Shown here: in pieces, positions 1 through 9,084 of the stretch
Numbering within the stretch: the first letter of the stretch is position 1
How the letters are laid out: each line of letters begins with the position of its first letter
NCBI GenBank assembly: GCA_003427395.1
Contig: BFEA01000510.1
Location: 246,284-270,205 of the forward strand
DNA: 23,922 nt
Reading direction: 5' to 3'
From: Chara braunii
Taxonomy: Eukaryota > Streptophyta > Charophyceae > Charales > Characeae
The notes under the pieces: model-generated
Databases searched by the model: none
The model's input: the letters and a program-made list of their open reading frames with translations, nothing else
Told to the model about the DNA's origin: nothing
Made by a program: the position numbers and the translations under genes

Positions 1-80
1 TCTCTCTCTCTCTTTCTTTCTCTATCTCTCTCCCTCTCTCGCTCTCTCTCGCTCCCTCTCTCCCTCTCTCTCTTTCTCTC
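1..80. repeat. CT-rich microsatellite
   Basis: Near-continuous TC dinucleotides with scattered interruptions. The window starts inside it, so its left limit is unknown. Similar CT-rich tracts occur at 341-385 and again at 11.85-12.78 kb. Confidence 0.9.
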
Positions 81-378
81 GCCATCTCCACCGACCTGAA
101 AAGTCTTGCCATGCTGGGTTTGCGTAGACCTTCAGAATGCCCACACATGTACGCGATCTGTAGTCGGGATTCGCGCGGTGGCGATTACATTGGGTTCAGT
201 TGCCACGAACGAGCAGTGTCGTGTGATCCAACAAAGATTTCTCTCCGTGAGTTCGATGTGTGATAGGGAGTCTATGACGTTCGGGGCCATTTGATCGTGA
301 CGTTTGATTGGGCCGTGTGATGAAGGCGGAGATCACCTCTATGTTGCGCTCTCTCTCTCTCGCTATCTCTTTATCTCT

Positions 379-482
379 CTTTCTGTCTTTTATCTCGTTC
401 GTCTCACTGCGCTTGTCTGTATCATTCGCACAAAGTTTGCGAACATAACGGACAAGCACAGATAAACGAATGAGACAGAACC
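379..482. repeat. Imperfect inverted repeat
   Basis: The left arm (about 379-430) and right arm (about 437-482) are recognisable reverse complements with several mismatches and small gaps. Both carry GCTTGTC/GACAAGC and TTCTGTCT/AGACAGAA blocks. The loop is only a few bases. It sits just upstream of the larger inverted-repeat array. No function is assignable. Confidence 0.55.
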
Positions 483-487
483 AACAG

Positions 488-1410
488 CGTCGTGTTCCAC
501 CACCATCATCGTCAGTTTTCTATCAGTGCCTCTATGACGTTCGTCTTTTCCGTCGGCCTGCTTTCGCGAATCTAGTTCCATTGGCGACCACTCGCCTCGA
601 TCAGATGGCACACTCACACGTCCACGTGGCAGGTCCTGAACAAGCGTGGGCTCGCTGATGGATGCAGGGCTCTATGTGGCAACGGAATGTTGTCGAATAG
701 AGCCCCGCACCCATCAGCGTGGCCACGCATGATCACGACTTGACACGTGGACGTGTGTGCCGTCGTGTTCAACTACCATCTTCGTCCCCGTCGTTCGTTT
801 GTCTTCAGCGCCTCTATTTCGTTCGTCTTATGCGTTGGCCTGTTTCTTTCGCGAACGTACCTCGGGGTGCGTTTGCGGATCTCGTTCCATTGGCGACCAC
901 TCGCCTCGATCAGATGGCACAGTCAAACGTCCACGTGTCAGTTCCTGAACAAGCGTGTGCACGCTGATGGATGCGAGGCTCTATGCGGCAGCAGAAAGGA
1001 TGCCAGGCTGCAATATTGCCCCGCACCCATCAGCGTGGCCACGCATGTTCAGGACATGATATGAGGACGTGTGAGTGTGCCATCTGATGGGGCCGAGATG
1101 AAGGAGTTTCGGGAGCAAGAATGCATGCGTTTCATTGGCGATCACTGGCACCGATCAGATGGCACACTCAGACGTCCACGTGTCACGTCCTGAACAAGCG
1201 TGGCCACGCTGATGGATGCGGGGCTCTATGCGACAAAGGGGCNTTGGCGATCACTCGCACCGATCAGATGGCACACTCAGACGTCCACGTGTCACGTCCT
1301 GAACAAGCGTGGCCACGCTGATGGATGCGGGGCTCTATCTGATCGTCGCCACGCATGTTCAGGAGCTGTCACGTGGACATGTGAGTGTGCCATCTGATGG
1401 GGGCGAGTGG
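488..1410. repeat. Tandem array of units made of long inverted repeats
   Basis: Three to four related units of about 300 bp. Each has a left arm containing GATCAGATGGCACACTC, ACGTCCACGTG and GCTGATGGATGC, followed by its imperfect reverse complement. Arm pairs are about 615-673/699-757, 908-982/1017-1098, and 1262-1339/1347-1400. The left arm at 1153-1230 is an almost exact direct duplicate of 1262-1339 (period 109), with a single N between them. The first two units also share about 130 bp of upstream sequence (488-600 versus 766-908). No coding pattern is convincing; the short open frames here are by-products of the repeats. It could be subterminal sequence of a foldback-type or large DNA element. 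Confidence 0.8.
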
Positions 1411-2330
1411 TCACCAACGAAACGGGACCCGCGAATGCAGCCCGAGACTGTTGCGACACGCACTTCGAGATTGTGTCGTCACTTGAGATGTTTTCTTGAA
1501 GTGTTACTTGCTTGTCGTCAATTTGTTGTCTCTCTCACGAACTGCGATATAAGGATTTCAGTCGTATGTTGTCGAACACGAGAACATGGTTTCTCACGAA
1601 TTCTGTCTCTTCCGGATTGCACACGGACTTTCTTCTCGCCGACTAAATTTTTCTTGCGCTCGGTTTGTTTATTCGTTTTCCGCGTAAGTCGCCTCGTGCA
1701 GCTCGCTCAGCGTTCGGTTCTGTATCCGTAAAATGTCCTCCACATTCGTCGAATTTTTCACATTTTTCGCCAATCTTCCTCTCGCCGACACGAACATTTT
1801 TTTCTTAAATTTCTTTTGTGCCGTTTTATTAACGGGTCACATTGCGAATTCCGAAATGGACAACACCATCCGCAGGATCTGCACATGGAGAGACATAGAG
1901 CTAAAGACAGGCTCTCTCGCTGCGCATCCTCTCCTTGTCGACGTCTCTATCGATCTTAGTCCCCCTTCCGGCTCTATCGAAATTAGTCTCCTTGTCGACG
2001 TCTCTATCAACGTTTCTTAAATTTCTCCAATTATGTGTATCGCAGACAGTCGCTCAACCGATCTCAGGTTGGTCCCCCAATCACCGATCAGTAATCCTAA
2101 GACTGCTATGACAGATTCGAAGACGCAGGAGGCCAACGTGAATTCAAATCTTTAAACCCTATGAAACCTCGTGTCAGCCGAACGCCGCGAGGAACCCTTC
2201 CGCTGACTTGGACACAGGACAGGACACGGAGCGATCAGATGCTCATAGGGTATTGTCGACGGCGACATGTTTAACCAACCAGGAGGACGACAGCCCACCC
2301 CGTCCATGCCATCTTGTGGTGGCGCAACAA
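1411..2330. other. Gene-free stretch with short direct repeats
   Basis: No convincing gene. A 21-bp word starting CTCCTTGTCGACG occurs at 1931-1951 and 1988-2008 (57 apart). A word around CTCGCCGAC followed by T-rich sequence occurs near 1637 and 1784. The 21-bp stretch at 1493-1513 matches two stretches at 9397-9417 and 9472-9492, which suggests this region belongs to the same element as the coding module downstream. Confidence 0.5.
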
Positions 2331-2359
2331 CTGACGTATCCGAGCCACCCTTGTTAATT

Positions 2360-3844
2360 TCGGTTGCATCTGAGTCACAACCCACTAAAACTCACGGGGC
2401 GACCACTAACCGAGTTACCTCGGCGAAGTTCGGATTAACCCGAACCACACTGACGGCAAATTTGGATTTGTCACATGCTCAGACGGTATTTACGACGCCG
2501 CACGTTCCGATAAACGTGAACGACAAAATCACACGCTGTCAAAAGACCGTTCCATATCGGATTAATCCGAAACACACCTCCGACAGGATAGGGTCCACCC
2601 TCTGCTCACAGGTCATTGAGGAAAAAACGCCGTGCCGATGTCCTCCTCTTGTGGTCGGCCTAATTCGGATGCATCCGAGTCACAACGTCGGTCTTTCGAC
2701 TGTGCCCAGTTCGGATGTGTCCGAACTACCACGCTGTCTTCGTCTTCCAGAAAGCTGCCTCGGATTCATGCAACTAAAACGAGTCGAGATGGTTATGCTC
2801 GGTGGAAGAATGACGAGCTAGAAACTCGTGCTGCGACTACAGCAAACGTGTCTGTTGTTTGGATTGGGCGAGCAACAACCAACTAAAACTCACGACGACG
2901 ACGATATCCCCCATGATGATGCACAGATTATATGACACACTACGGCAATCGCGGGGAGGTCCGGTGTGTAGTGGGGCGACAACAAAGCGAAGCGCCTCGG
3001 CGAAGTCGGATTAATCCGAACCACACCGGTGGCATTTTCGGATTTACCACATGCGCAGAGGGTATTGACGACTTCGCACGGTCTGATAAACTTGTACGTC
3101 GAAAGCACACGGTGTCGGCGCAGCCTGTCGTGGTCGCACGTATCGGGACAGCCTCTGTCGAAATCGGATAAATCCGAGCCACACCCGTCTTAAACACTCA
3201 AGGACGAAGACACACCGTGCCAAATTCGGTTGGACCCGACGACACCTGGGGAATAACGGAAGCTTGGATGGCTGGATGGGCGTCAACAGACCGTGGGGTC
3301 CTTCCGCCAGTCCCCGTCTCGGATTAATCCGAGCCACATTTGCAAAGTTCATGTTCAACCGAACCGAACCTCCGACAGGATAGGGTTAACCCAGTGCTCG
3401 CAGGTCAGTGATGAAAATACGTGCTGTAGATGATCTCTTGTGGACGACCGTCTCTGGACCGCGCTGTTCGAGTTTGGATGCATCCGAGTCACAACCGTTA
3501 CCGACTCAGAAGGACAAGAAAACTCTAGTTCGGTTTCGTACGGGCCGAAAGGGGGAGGTCCACACCACTTTGGAGCTCGGATTCATCCGAATTACAACGG
3601 CGGACTTTAGAATCTACTTGTCGACTTCTGATGACAACGTATTCGTCTTCGTCTGCCGTATCAGCGTTTTAGGGCCTCCTTGCGAGGTGTTGCTTTTCCC
3701 GGTGCAGGTGCCTATGCGACATCGGTTTTTCGACTGCGCCTGCTTCGGATGTATCCGATCTATCCCACGGTCTTCGTTTTCGACCATTTATTCTCTTAAG
3801 GGCAGTGTGACAAGGATGGCTCTCGATGCCTCCGATTCATCCGA
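2360..3844. repeat. 5' array of the 14-bp palindrome TCGGATNNATCCGA
   Basis: Copies read directly at 2360 (degenerate), 2430, 2557, 2665, 2711, 3006, 3164, 3226 (degenerate), 3319, 3474, 3577, 3745 and 3831. Half sites lie near 2334, 2760 and 3037. Copies at 2557, 3006 and 3319 are perfect TCGGATTAATCCGA, and 2665 is TCGGATGCATCCGA. The two central bases vary while the arms hold. Many copies are followed on the same side by a (A/G)(C/T)CAC-like flank, so the sites are mostly in one orientation although the core is symmetric. Symmetry suggests binding by a dimer. Subterminal repeats bound by the element's own protein are known for several DNA transposon superfamilies; assigning that role here is inference. 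Confidence 0.85.
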
Positions 3845-4202
3845 AACGTGCAGGCTTGTGGACCACTGTCGTCTAACTGTGACTGAACTTCGTTCTTTTG
3901 GAGTCCGGGTGACCGATAACAGAATACGTGCTGTGGGTTGTGGTTGATGTTGGGACGTGCTGACTCTTCTGAGTGAATGTGGGTTCATTTCCTTCGTGTG
4001 TTTCAGGGAATGGCTTCACACGGACGAGGTCGCTCCACTGGTGGTTCCGCCCCGCACGGAGAGGAGCGTCGAGGGACGACGTCGTCGCTGGCAAGGGAAA
4101 CGAGTCGGGGAGTTAAAGGTGGGGAGGAAGAACGACGTGCTCAAAACTTGTGGTGCGACTACAGCAAACGCGTCTGGTATTTGGACTGGGCGAGCCAGGA
4201 CG
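2376..4202 (+). repeat. Diverged collinear direct duplication including the start of the first ORF
   Basis: Five blocks occur twice in the same order: 2376-2396/2875-2895, 2421-2540/2993-3118, 2572-2690/3363-3492, 2693-2745/3727-3779 and 2779-2880/4100-4202. The last block lies inside the ORF that starts at 4010. A short further match (2757-2775 with 3827-3846) falls in order too. The second copy is longer because of extra sequence at about 3120-3360, 3500-3720 and 3850-4100, part of it carrying extra palindromes. This indicates an old tandem duplication of the element's 5' region, leaving a fragment of the ORF upstream. Confidence 0.7.
3987..4006 (+). promoter_or_regulatory. Candidate 3' splice site upstream of first ATG
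   Basis: A pyrimidine-rich run ending in TTTCAG lies four bases before the ATG at 4010. It would fit a 5'-UTR intron acceptor. No donor could be assigned, and no clear TATA box was seen between 3850 and 4000. Confidence 0.35.
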
Positions 4203-7126
4203 GCTCCCACCCGTTGCAACCACCGTGCGGGCCGCTCTTGTTCGCCGCCGTTCGCGCCGACAGAACGCGTCTCGCAGGGTCCATCGTTCAGTGGGTCGAT
4301 GATGGCGAACACAATTTCAAGTTTACGTTGAAGAAGCATTACAGAAGTGATGGTTCTGTCGTCGACATCGCAAAGGGATGCAAGGTTGCCGGGAGGATGT
4401 TCAGCGGGTACGGCCGTCGTGCGATGTCTTTGCCTCACTTTCTCCCGCTAGCGCCGGGGCACGACGAGGCCGTTCACGTCACAGACTTCCTCGAGGTCTG
4501 GGCGAAATCTGGTACCTCTGTCAGTGCCGTGGACGTCGGACCTAGAACATCGATCAGTGGTCCTGTTGAGTTCGCGGGAGGAGAGTGCTCTGAAAGGGAG
4601 ATGGGAAGTCAGGGTGGCCTGCCAGCTACGCCTCCTGATCAAGAGGTGGGCATGTCAGACGACTCGGAGGACGACCATCCGCGTACTCCTATGAAACCGG
4701 GCTTGCATGTATCTCGCCGCCAAGGTTTGCTTGGGGAGTCGACGCCACATGGAGGCGGCGATGGCGAACAGTTGCGACAGAGCTCAGAATCGACGACTCC
4801 TCGTGGTCTGGTCGAAAGGATTGGTTCGTTCGTTCGTGGCATGCAGGTGGCCGAGGTTTCGCCTGGAGATCCAGCGGGTGGTCTGCAGGGTCGAGAGGTG
4901 CGTGGGTCAGATGAGACGACTCGCCGGGCCCGACCAGCGCCGGGGGAATTGCAGACGGAGTTGAGCCAGGAACGAGAAGCAAGTGGGAACGTCGCCGGTG
5001 AGGAGGAGGTGTCCGAGCAGGGGCTGTTCCGTGAGAGATCGGCTGAAAAAACTCAGTCGGGAGGCAAGCGCAACTTGCCGGATGAGGAAGAGCGAGAGGG
5101 ACTAGGTGCTCTGAAAAGGCAGAGAAAGGTAGGAGGGAGTGCTCGGACGCCAACAACACGAGAGGGCGGTTCCGTTGAGAAGAGGAAAAGGGTTGGAGGT
5201 GGGGATGAAANGCCAAAAGACTNGTCGACACANCGAAGAACCNGTGAGTCTTCCGGGAAAAGGNCGAAATCATCGAGGGGGAAGAAAGCAGACGAGGGCG
5301 ACAGCGGGGAGGGGGATGACGACGTGGAGATTAACCTCAACGCCTTTAACCTCGACAATGCGTTCTTCCTCGAGATGCAGACAGGGGTGCAGAAGGACGT
5401 CGTGTTGCACATCCATTCCGAAAGAATATTAGCTATTCCAGACTGGGAAGACGCGTACAACCACCGATCCTTGGACGAGTTCCTCGTTGATACCATCGCG
5501 TTGGCTATGATCGACTGCCACGAACGTAAAGACATGAGATACATGAAGCCCATTTTCATTCTCGCTCCGATCGTCGCGCCTCCAGAGAACGGCGAGCCTG
5601 CTATGCGCGTGCTGCCTGCTGACTTTGACATCTCACACCCGGAGAAATACTGGTATTATCCTGTGTGTGGACAGCATAACGCGAGGGCAATGAAGAAGAC
5701 GTCGTACACGCCTATCTGGAACCTGTCAACGGAAGCAAAGAAAAGAAAGGAATGGGCTGAGAAACTTCGATACTACTTCCCGCTGGCCATGGGAGATGAC
5801 TCCGTCTTCGCTTTGGGGTTGAAGTTCTATGAGGAGTGGTCGAAAGGGAAACTCCTTGCTTCCGACGGCCGGCGTTGGACTGAAAAGCCGCCCGCCCATG
5901 AGGAGGTGGCCAAGCCAGGACTCTCCACTGTGACTGACAGCCAGGGGCTGAAGAAACACGTCTGGTACGTGAAGGTCGACGACCCGTCGTTGAAAAAGGG
6001 CAGGGGGAAGCCAAAGAAAGGCGCAGAGGAGAAAACTTTCTACGTCCAAGTTCCAGAGACGGATGTCCACTGCTGGAAGGAATTGGTGGACTTGACGGAC
6101 CGTGAGAAGAAAAGGCTGTTGAACGGCGTCTTGAACCTTAACGTCGTGTGGGTTCAAACGAGTAGCAAAAAGTTGGCCGAGCAGGGGAAGTTCAGTGTCA
6201 AGGAGATGGTCGACATAATAAAAATGGACTGGATTATGCTGAGGCTATGGCACTACGTGGAGTTCGAGTACGAGGAAATGGATAAGCGGGAGTGGAATGT
6301 CAACTCCACGTTCTTCAGGTCCAAGAAGCAACTGTTCGAAGAGTTCAAGGACAGAGGTCTCGACGACAAGCTTTGGAACGAGAGCAAGAAATTTTTCACG
6401 GACACCACATACGTCAACAAGTGCCCTCAGTTTCTCCGGTGTCAACACGACAACAGCATCAAAAGAACGCCGGCCCTCGTCAACGACCAGAATTTCCCGG
6501 CGGAGTGGAAGCGTGTCGTCCTTTCGGTGATCACTGGAGATCACGCCAAAGGCAAAAAAAAACCTCGGGGCGTTGATGAATGCATCAACATTATGTGGAC
6601 AAGGACAAGCGCCTTGACGACGCTGGCCCAGTTTAACGTCGACCCATTCACTGCCATAGATCATAAGGACGTGCTGGGAAAACTAGGGCATCAGCTACGC
6701 TCCCACACTTGCGTGCTCGACTTGTGCGGTGCTGTGGACCGTGCGCAATGGGACTCTGGGGCATTCGGGTCTCTGAGTGAGTTGCTGGGCTTCGTTTGTC
6801 AGGACTACTGGACATTGGTGGTATTCGTCCCCTGCCTGTGGAGCCTCTCCTTCATGACATGTTTGTCTGCGCTTGGGGCTACCCGATGCTACACAGGGAA
6901 GTGGGTTCGGAAGACGACATCGAAGAAGACGCATCAGTTCGAAAACAGCGTCTGGGAGGAGCCGGATGTGATGCACATCCTTTTCAAAGGCGAGGATCCT
7001 CGGCTACAGACTCACCCGGTGTACGAGGGAGCTGTTGCTGAAGACGCTGTCGCCGCCGTCCGCTTGTCTTGTCGTTCCTTGCAGTCGCCTTTGGTGTTGT
7101 GGAGGAGAAGTCTTTCAAGTCTTTGA
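4010..7126 (+). CDS. Element protein with ParB/sulfiredoxin-like domain and start of a methyltransferase-like domain
   Basis: Open for 1038 residues from the ATG at 4010. That start is chosen over the in-frame ATG at 3977, which precedes a likely splice acceptor. Residues 1-150 are an unrecognised folded segment; 150-450 are low-complexity, acidic then basic, with a Lys/Arg-rich nuclear-targeting-like stretch at about 368-430 that contains five N bases. Residues about 458-563 have the ParB order: beta-strand DVVLHI at 463, a helix, hydrophobic strand PIFILAP at 514, then YYPVCGQHNARA with G554 and R559 in place of the family's GxxRxxA. Residues 575-895 are helical and unrecognised. From about 898, DLCG (904), W913, a hydrophobic strand at 934 and a WVRK segment resemble the DPPY half of beta-class DNA methyltransferases. 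The domain continues in another frame after about 7042. ParB-methyltransferase fusions are known in phages; the match here is by eye. Confidence 0.55.
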   Translation: MASHGRGRSTGGSAPHGEERRGTTSSLARETSRGVKGGEEERRAQNLWCDYSKRVWYLDWASQDGSHPLQPPCGPLLFAAVRADRTRLAGSIVQWVDDGEHNFKFTLKKHYRSDGSVVDIAKGCKVAGRMFSGYGRRAMSLPHFLPLAPGHDEAVHVTDFLEVWAKSGTSVSAVDVGPRTSISGPVEFAGGECSEREMGSQGGLPATPPDQEVGMSDDSEDDHPRTPMKPGLHVSRRQGLLGESTPHGGGDGEQLRQSSESTTPRGLVERIGSFVRGMQVAEVSPGDPAGGLQGREVRGSDETTRRARPAPGELQTELSQEREASGNVAGEEEVSEQGLFRERSAEKTQSGGKRNLPDEEEREGLGALKRQRKVGGSARTPTTREGGSVEKRKRVGGGDEXPKDXSTXRRTXESSGKRXKSSRGKKADEGDSGEGDDDVEINLNAFNLDNAFFLEMQTGVQKDVVLHIHSERILAIPDWEDAYNHRSLDEFLVDTIALAMIDCHERKDMRYMKPIFILAPIVAPPENGEPAMRVLPADFDISHPEKYWYYPVCGQHNARAMKKTSYTPIWNLSTEAKKRKEWAEKLRYYFPLAMGDDSVFALGLKFYEEWSKGKLLASDGRRWTEKPPAHEEVAKPGLSTVTDSQGLKKHVWYVKVDDPSLKKGRGKPKKGAEEKTFYVQVPETDVHCWKELVDLTDREKKRLLNGVLNLNVVWVQTSSKKLAEQGKFSVKEMVDIIKMDWIMLRLWHYVEFEYEEMDKREWNVNSTFFRSKKQLFEEFKDRGLDDKLWNESKKFFTDTTYVNKCPQFLRCQHDNSIKRTPALVNDQNFPAEWKRVVLSVITGDHAKGKKKPRGVDECINIMWTRTSALTTLAQFNVDPFTAIDHKDVLGKLGHQLRSHTCVLDLCGAVDRAQWDSGAFGSLSELLGFVCQDYWTLVVFVPCLWSLSFMTCLSALGATRCYTGKWVRKTTSKKTHQFENSVWEEPDVMHILFKGEDPRLQTHPVYEGAVAEDAVAAVRLSCRSLQSPLVLWRRSLSSL

Positions 7127-7719
7127 CTTTCGCGGACATCGGAAACCTGACCCAGAGGGGGGCTCTGTACAAGGACGGCGAGCGGAATCCGAATCAGTTG
7201 TGCAATCAGCTTCTTTTCTTCTGTGGTGTGGCGGATTCCGTGCTGTTCTTGGGCAAGCCGCACGCGCAGGTGGTGTGGAGTCTGCTTCTGCAGGGAAGGC
7301 ACGTCTTGGCCGTGGATGGGGACACAACGCAGCTCGAATACACCGTGCAGTATGTCACCCATGAAGTGTCGTCCAAGGCTTACCCATGCGATTTCCACCA
7401 TGTCGTGGTCGAGCCCGTTTATGACCCGAACAAGGACATGTTCTTTAAGTTGACTCCGAAGAAAAGGCGCCAGGTCTACTCGTTCCTTTACGGCGAACAA
7501 CCAAGGTTGAGATTTGACCCGCGGTGCGTGGCGCGGAAGGAAGTCGCCATTGCGGTCCTCCAGGGCTACCACGGAGCGAGTCGGGCCGGCGCTGTGAGCT
7601 TCATTAAGAGGCTGGAATATGTCTTTTTTAACGAGGATGTTGTCGATCCGGCCGACTTCACTTTGGATAAGTACAAGCTGGCATTCGGTGAGGAGGAGGA
7701 CTTCAATATCGAGACTTAG
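7042..7719 (+). CDS. Continuation: second half of the methyltransferase-like domain, in a different frame
   Basis: This frame is open from 7042 and has no ATG at its start, so it is read as a continuation of the preceding ORF after a -1 shift (or equivalent) inside the 85-nt overlap 7042-7126. It contains RNPNQLCNQLL, then VLFLGKPHA at 7240-7266, a helix, and HVLAVDGD at 7300-7323. This is the order of the beta-class HPTQKP helix, motif I strand and the following acidic strand end. The usual Gly-rich FxGSG is replaced by FLGKPHA, so SAM binding is doubtful. It ends at a TAG (7717-7719) inside an acidic stretch that carries on in the same frame, which suggests a Gln codon mutated to a stop. 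Confidence 0.5.
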   Translation, partial: RRCRRRPLVLSFLAVAFGVVEEKSFKSLTFADIGNLTQRGALYKDGERNPNQLCNQLLFFCGVADSVLFLGKPHAQVVWSLLLQGRHVLAVDGDTTQLEYTVQYVTHEVSSKAYPCDFHHVVVEPVYDPNKDMFFKLTPKKRRQVYSFLYGEQPRLRFDPRCVARKEVAIAVLQGYHGASRAGAVSFIKRLEYVFFNEDVVDPADFTLDKYKLAFGEEEDFNIET

Positions 7720-9084
7720 CAGGAGGAGAGCGTTGAGGACGACCTCTTCGATTTGGACGGGCAATTGACCATCTTCAACGCCCAAGTTTCTGAGTCGCCA
7801 TCAGTATGCAAACCGGGGACACCTCTCGCTACACCTACCTCGGGCGGTCCCACGCTCGTGTTCTCCTCAACGCCTGTCAAGAGGGGTGGGTTGTCCCGTC
7901 TGAGGAGTTCGCCGGGGGAGCCTATTCGTCTCACACCGCAGCCCGAACGTCTTCGACCCGGCCATCCAGTTCCTCCTGACTATCCGCATCTCAAGGCTCC
8001 TGCGGCTCCCTTCCACATGGGCGACAAACACACCTTCTCCACAGCCGAAGATTGGGGCCATGATATCGTGTGGCACCCAGACCATTTCCAGCCAGTTCTT
8101 CTCGACGGCGAATGGGCAGTGGCTATGAGGGATGTAAGTGGAGGGTGGATATATGACGATCGTTGGGACCTCGAGACATTCAAATCTCGCGCCTACGATG
8201 CGGTATTGGAGAGATTAAGTGAGGTCAATCGAGGAAACAAGGACGACCCTGCTCTTCGCGAATACGGGGACACGCTGTTCGAGTTCTTGCAGTCAAATAA
8301 ATGGTTGGAAGTGTCCTCCGCGTTCTACGCCTTTCCGTCAAGCCCGTTAATTAAGCAAGTGAGTTGGGAGTTGCCTGGGGTCACCCCGCTGGCAGGAGTT
8401 GTGAAGCGCAAGTCTCGCGGAAAGGACGGCGACGGGGATGGTGAAGGCGGTGGACAACGAGGTACCGGAGGTGGAAGTGAACAACGTTCGACGAAACACC
8501 GGTCTCCGGGGCACGCAGGCGGCGGAGAGGGGAAAAAGGGCAGCCGGGAGAAGAAGAAGCCTCGCAGCGGAGAGAAGACAAAGCATCACAGAGGAGACGG
8601 GCAGGGGTCCGATGTCGACGGCGACGAGGACGGTGGGGTTCTGGCAGTAACAGGCAGCACCTCAATGGAGACGGGGAACGACTTGAGGCCTGGGTGTATT
8701 ACGCGGCCTGGCGAGCGGGACCCTGTGATTAGCTCCACCAGCGAAACACAGTTTGTCGATGCGGTTGGTGGGGCGGGTGTCGCAAAGCATGGAACAGGCT
8801 TCGCTCAGCTCCAAAAACGGTTGGCGGATTGTCTCGGATCAATCCGAACCTCGGAGACGACCTCATTGTCCGGAACTCAGTGCCTTCCGGGAAGCGAGAC
8901 GACAACATACCACGGGTCCGGCGGCGACAAGCTGGAACCGTGTTCCGTTTCGCCTCAAAAGGAATTTCGGATTAATCCGAACCGCGAAGGCCGTGCCATC
9001 AAGGGAGCACAGCTGTCTACAGAACTCGAACGGGTGGTCCGACGACAAAGACACAGCGTACAGGGACAAGAAGTTAAGGGGGGG
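7720..9084 (+). CDS. Continuation: unrecognised middle region, basic and low-complexity
   Basis: Same frame as the preceding segment, separated from it only by the TAG at 7717; there is no credible ATG near its beginning. The first part has a Pro-rich stretch, then a compact segment at about 8010-8400 (GDKHTFSTAEDWGHDIVWHP, an aromatic-rich motif DGEWAVAMRD, and a helix ending in LFEFLQSNKWLEV). A long Lys/Arg/Gly-rich disordered tract (about 8400-8640) follows, then Ser/Thr-rich sequence containing two copies of the element's palindrome (8834, 8967). After about 9060 the plausible frame changes by +1, most simply at the seven-G run 9078-9084. An intron covering part of 8640-9063 is an alternative that would also remove the palindromes. 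Family not recognised. Confidence 0.45.
8834..8980. repeat. Two palindrome copies within or between coding segments
   Basis: TCGGATCAATCCGA at 8834-8847 and the perfect TCGGATTAATCCGA at 8967-8980, each followed by ACC as in the 5' array. They are the only clear copies seen between 3.85 and 11.0 kb. Confidence 0.85.

Noticed and set aside
747-1064. 105-residue and other open frames in the left array
   Set aside because: They repeat with the DNA units, differ in frame between units and show no protein-like pattern.
1733-2020. 95-residue ATG-started ORF
   Set aside because: Phe/Leu/Ser-rich product partly encoded by a T-rich tract and a direct DNA repeat; no motif or context supports a gene.
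2360-3844. CRISPR array or bacterial parS centromere
   Set aside because: Spacing is irregular, the spacers are themselves diverged duplicates, and the repeat is only 14 bp. A parS parallel is tempting given the ParB-like domain, but no ParB-type helix-turn-helix was identified.
3977-4009. Upstream in-frame ATG at 3977 as the start
   Set aside because: It precedes a TTTCAG acceptor-like site. The ATG at 4010 directly after it begins a more plausible N-terminus.
7042-7126. Canonical -1 programmed frameshift
   Set aside because: No X XXY YYZ heptamer found in the overlap, and the unit has other lesions.
7012-7785. 257-residue open frame on the minus strand
   Set aside because: It lies opposite the methyltransferase-like segment, whose plus-strand reading has better hydrophobic pattern and family-like motif order. 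No motif seen in the antisense product.
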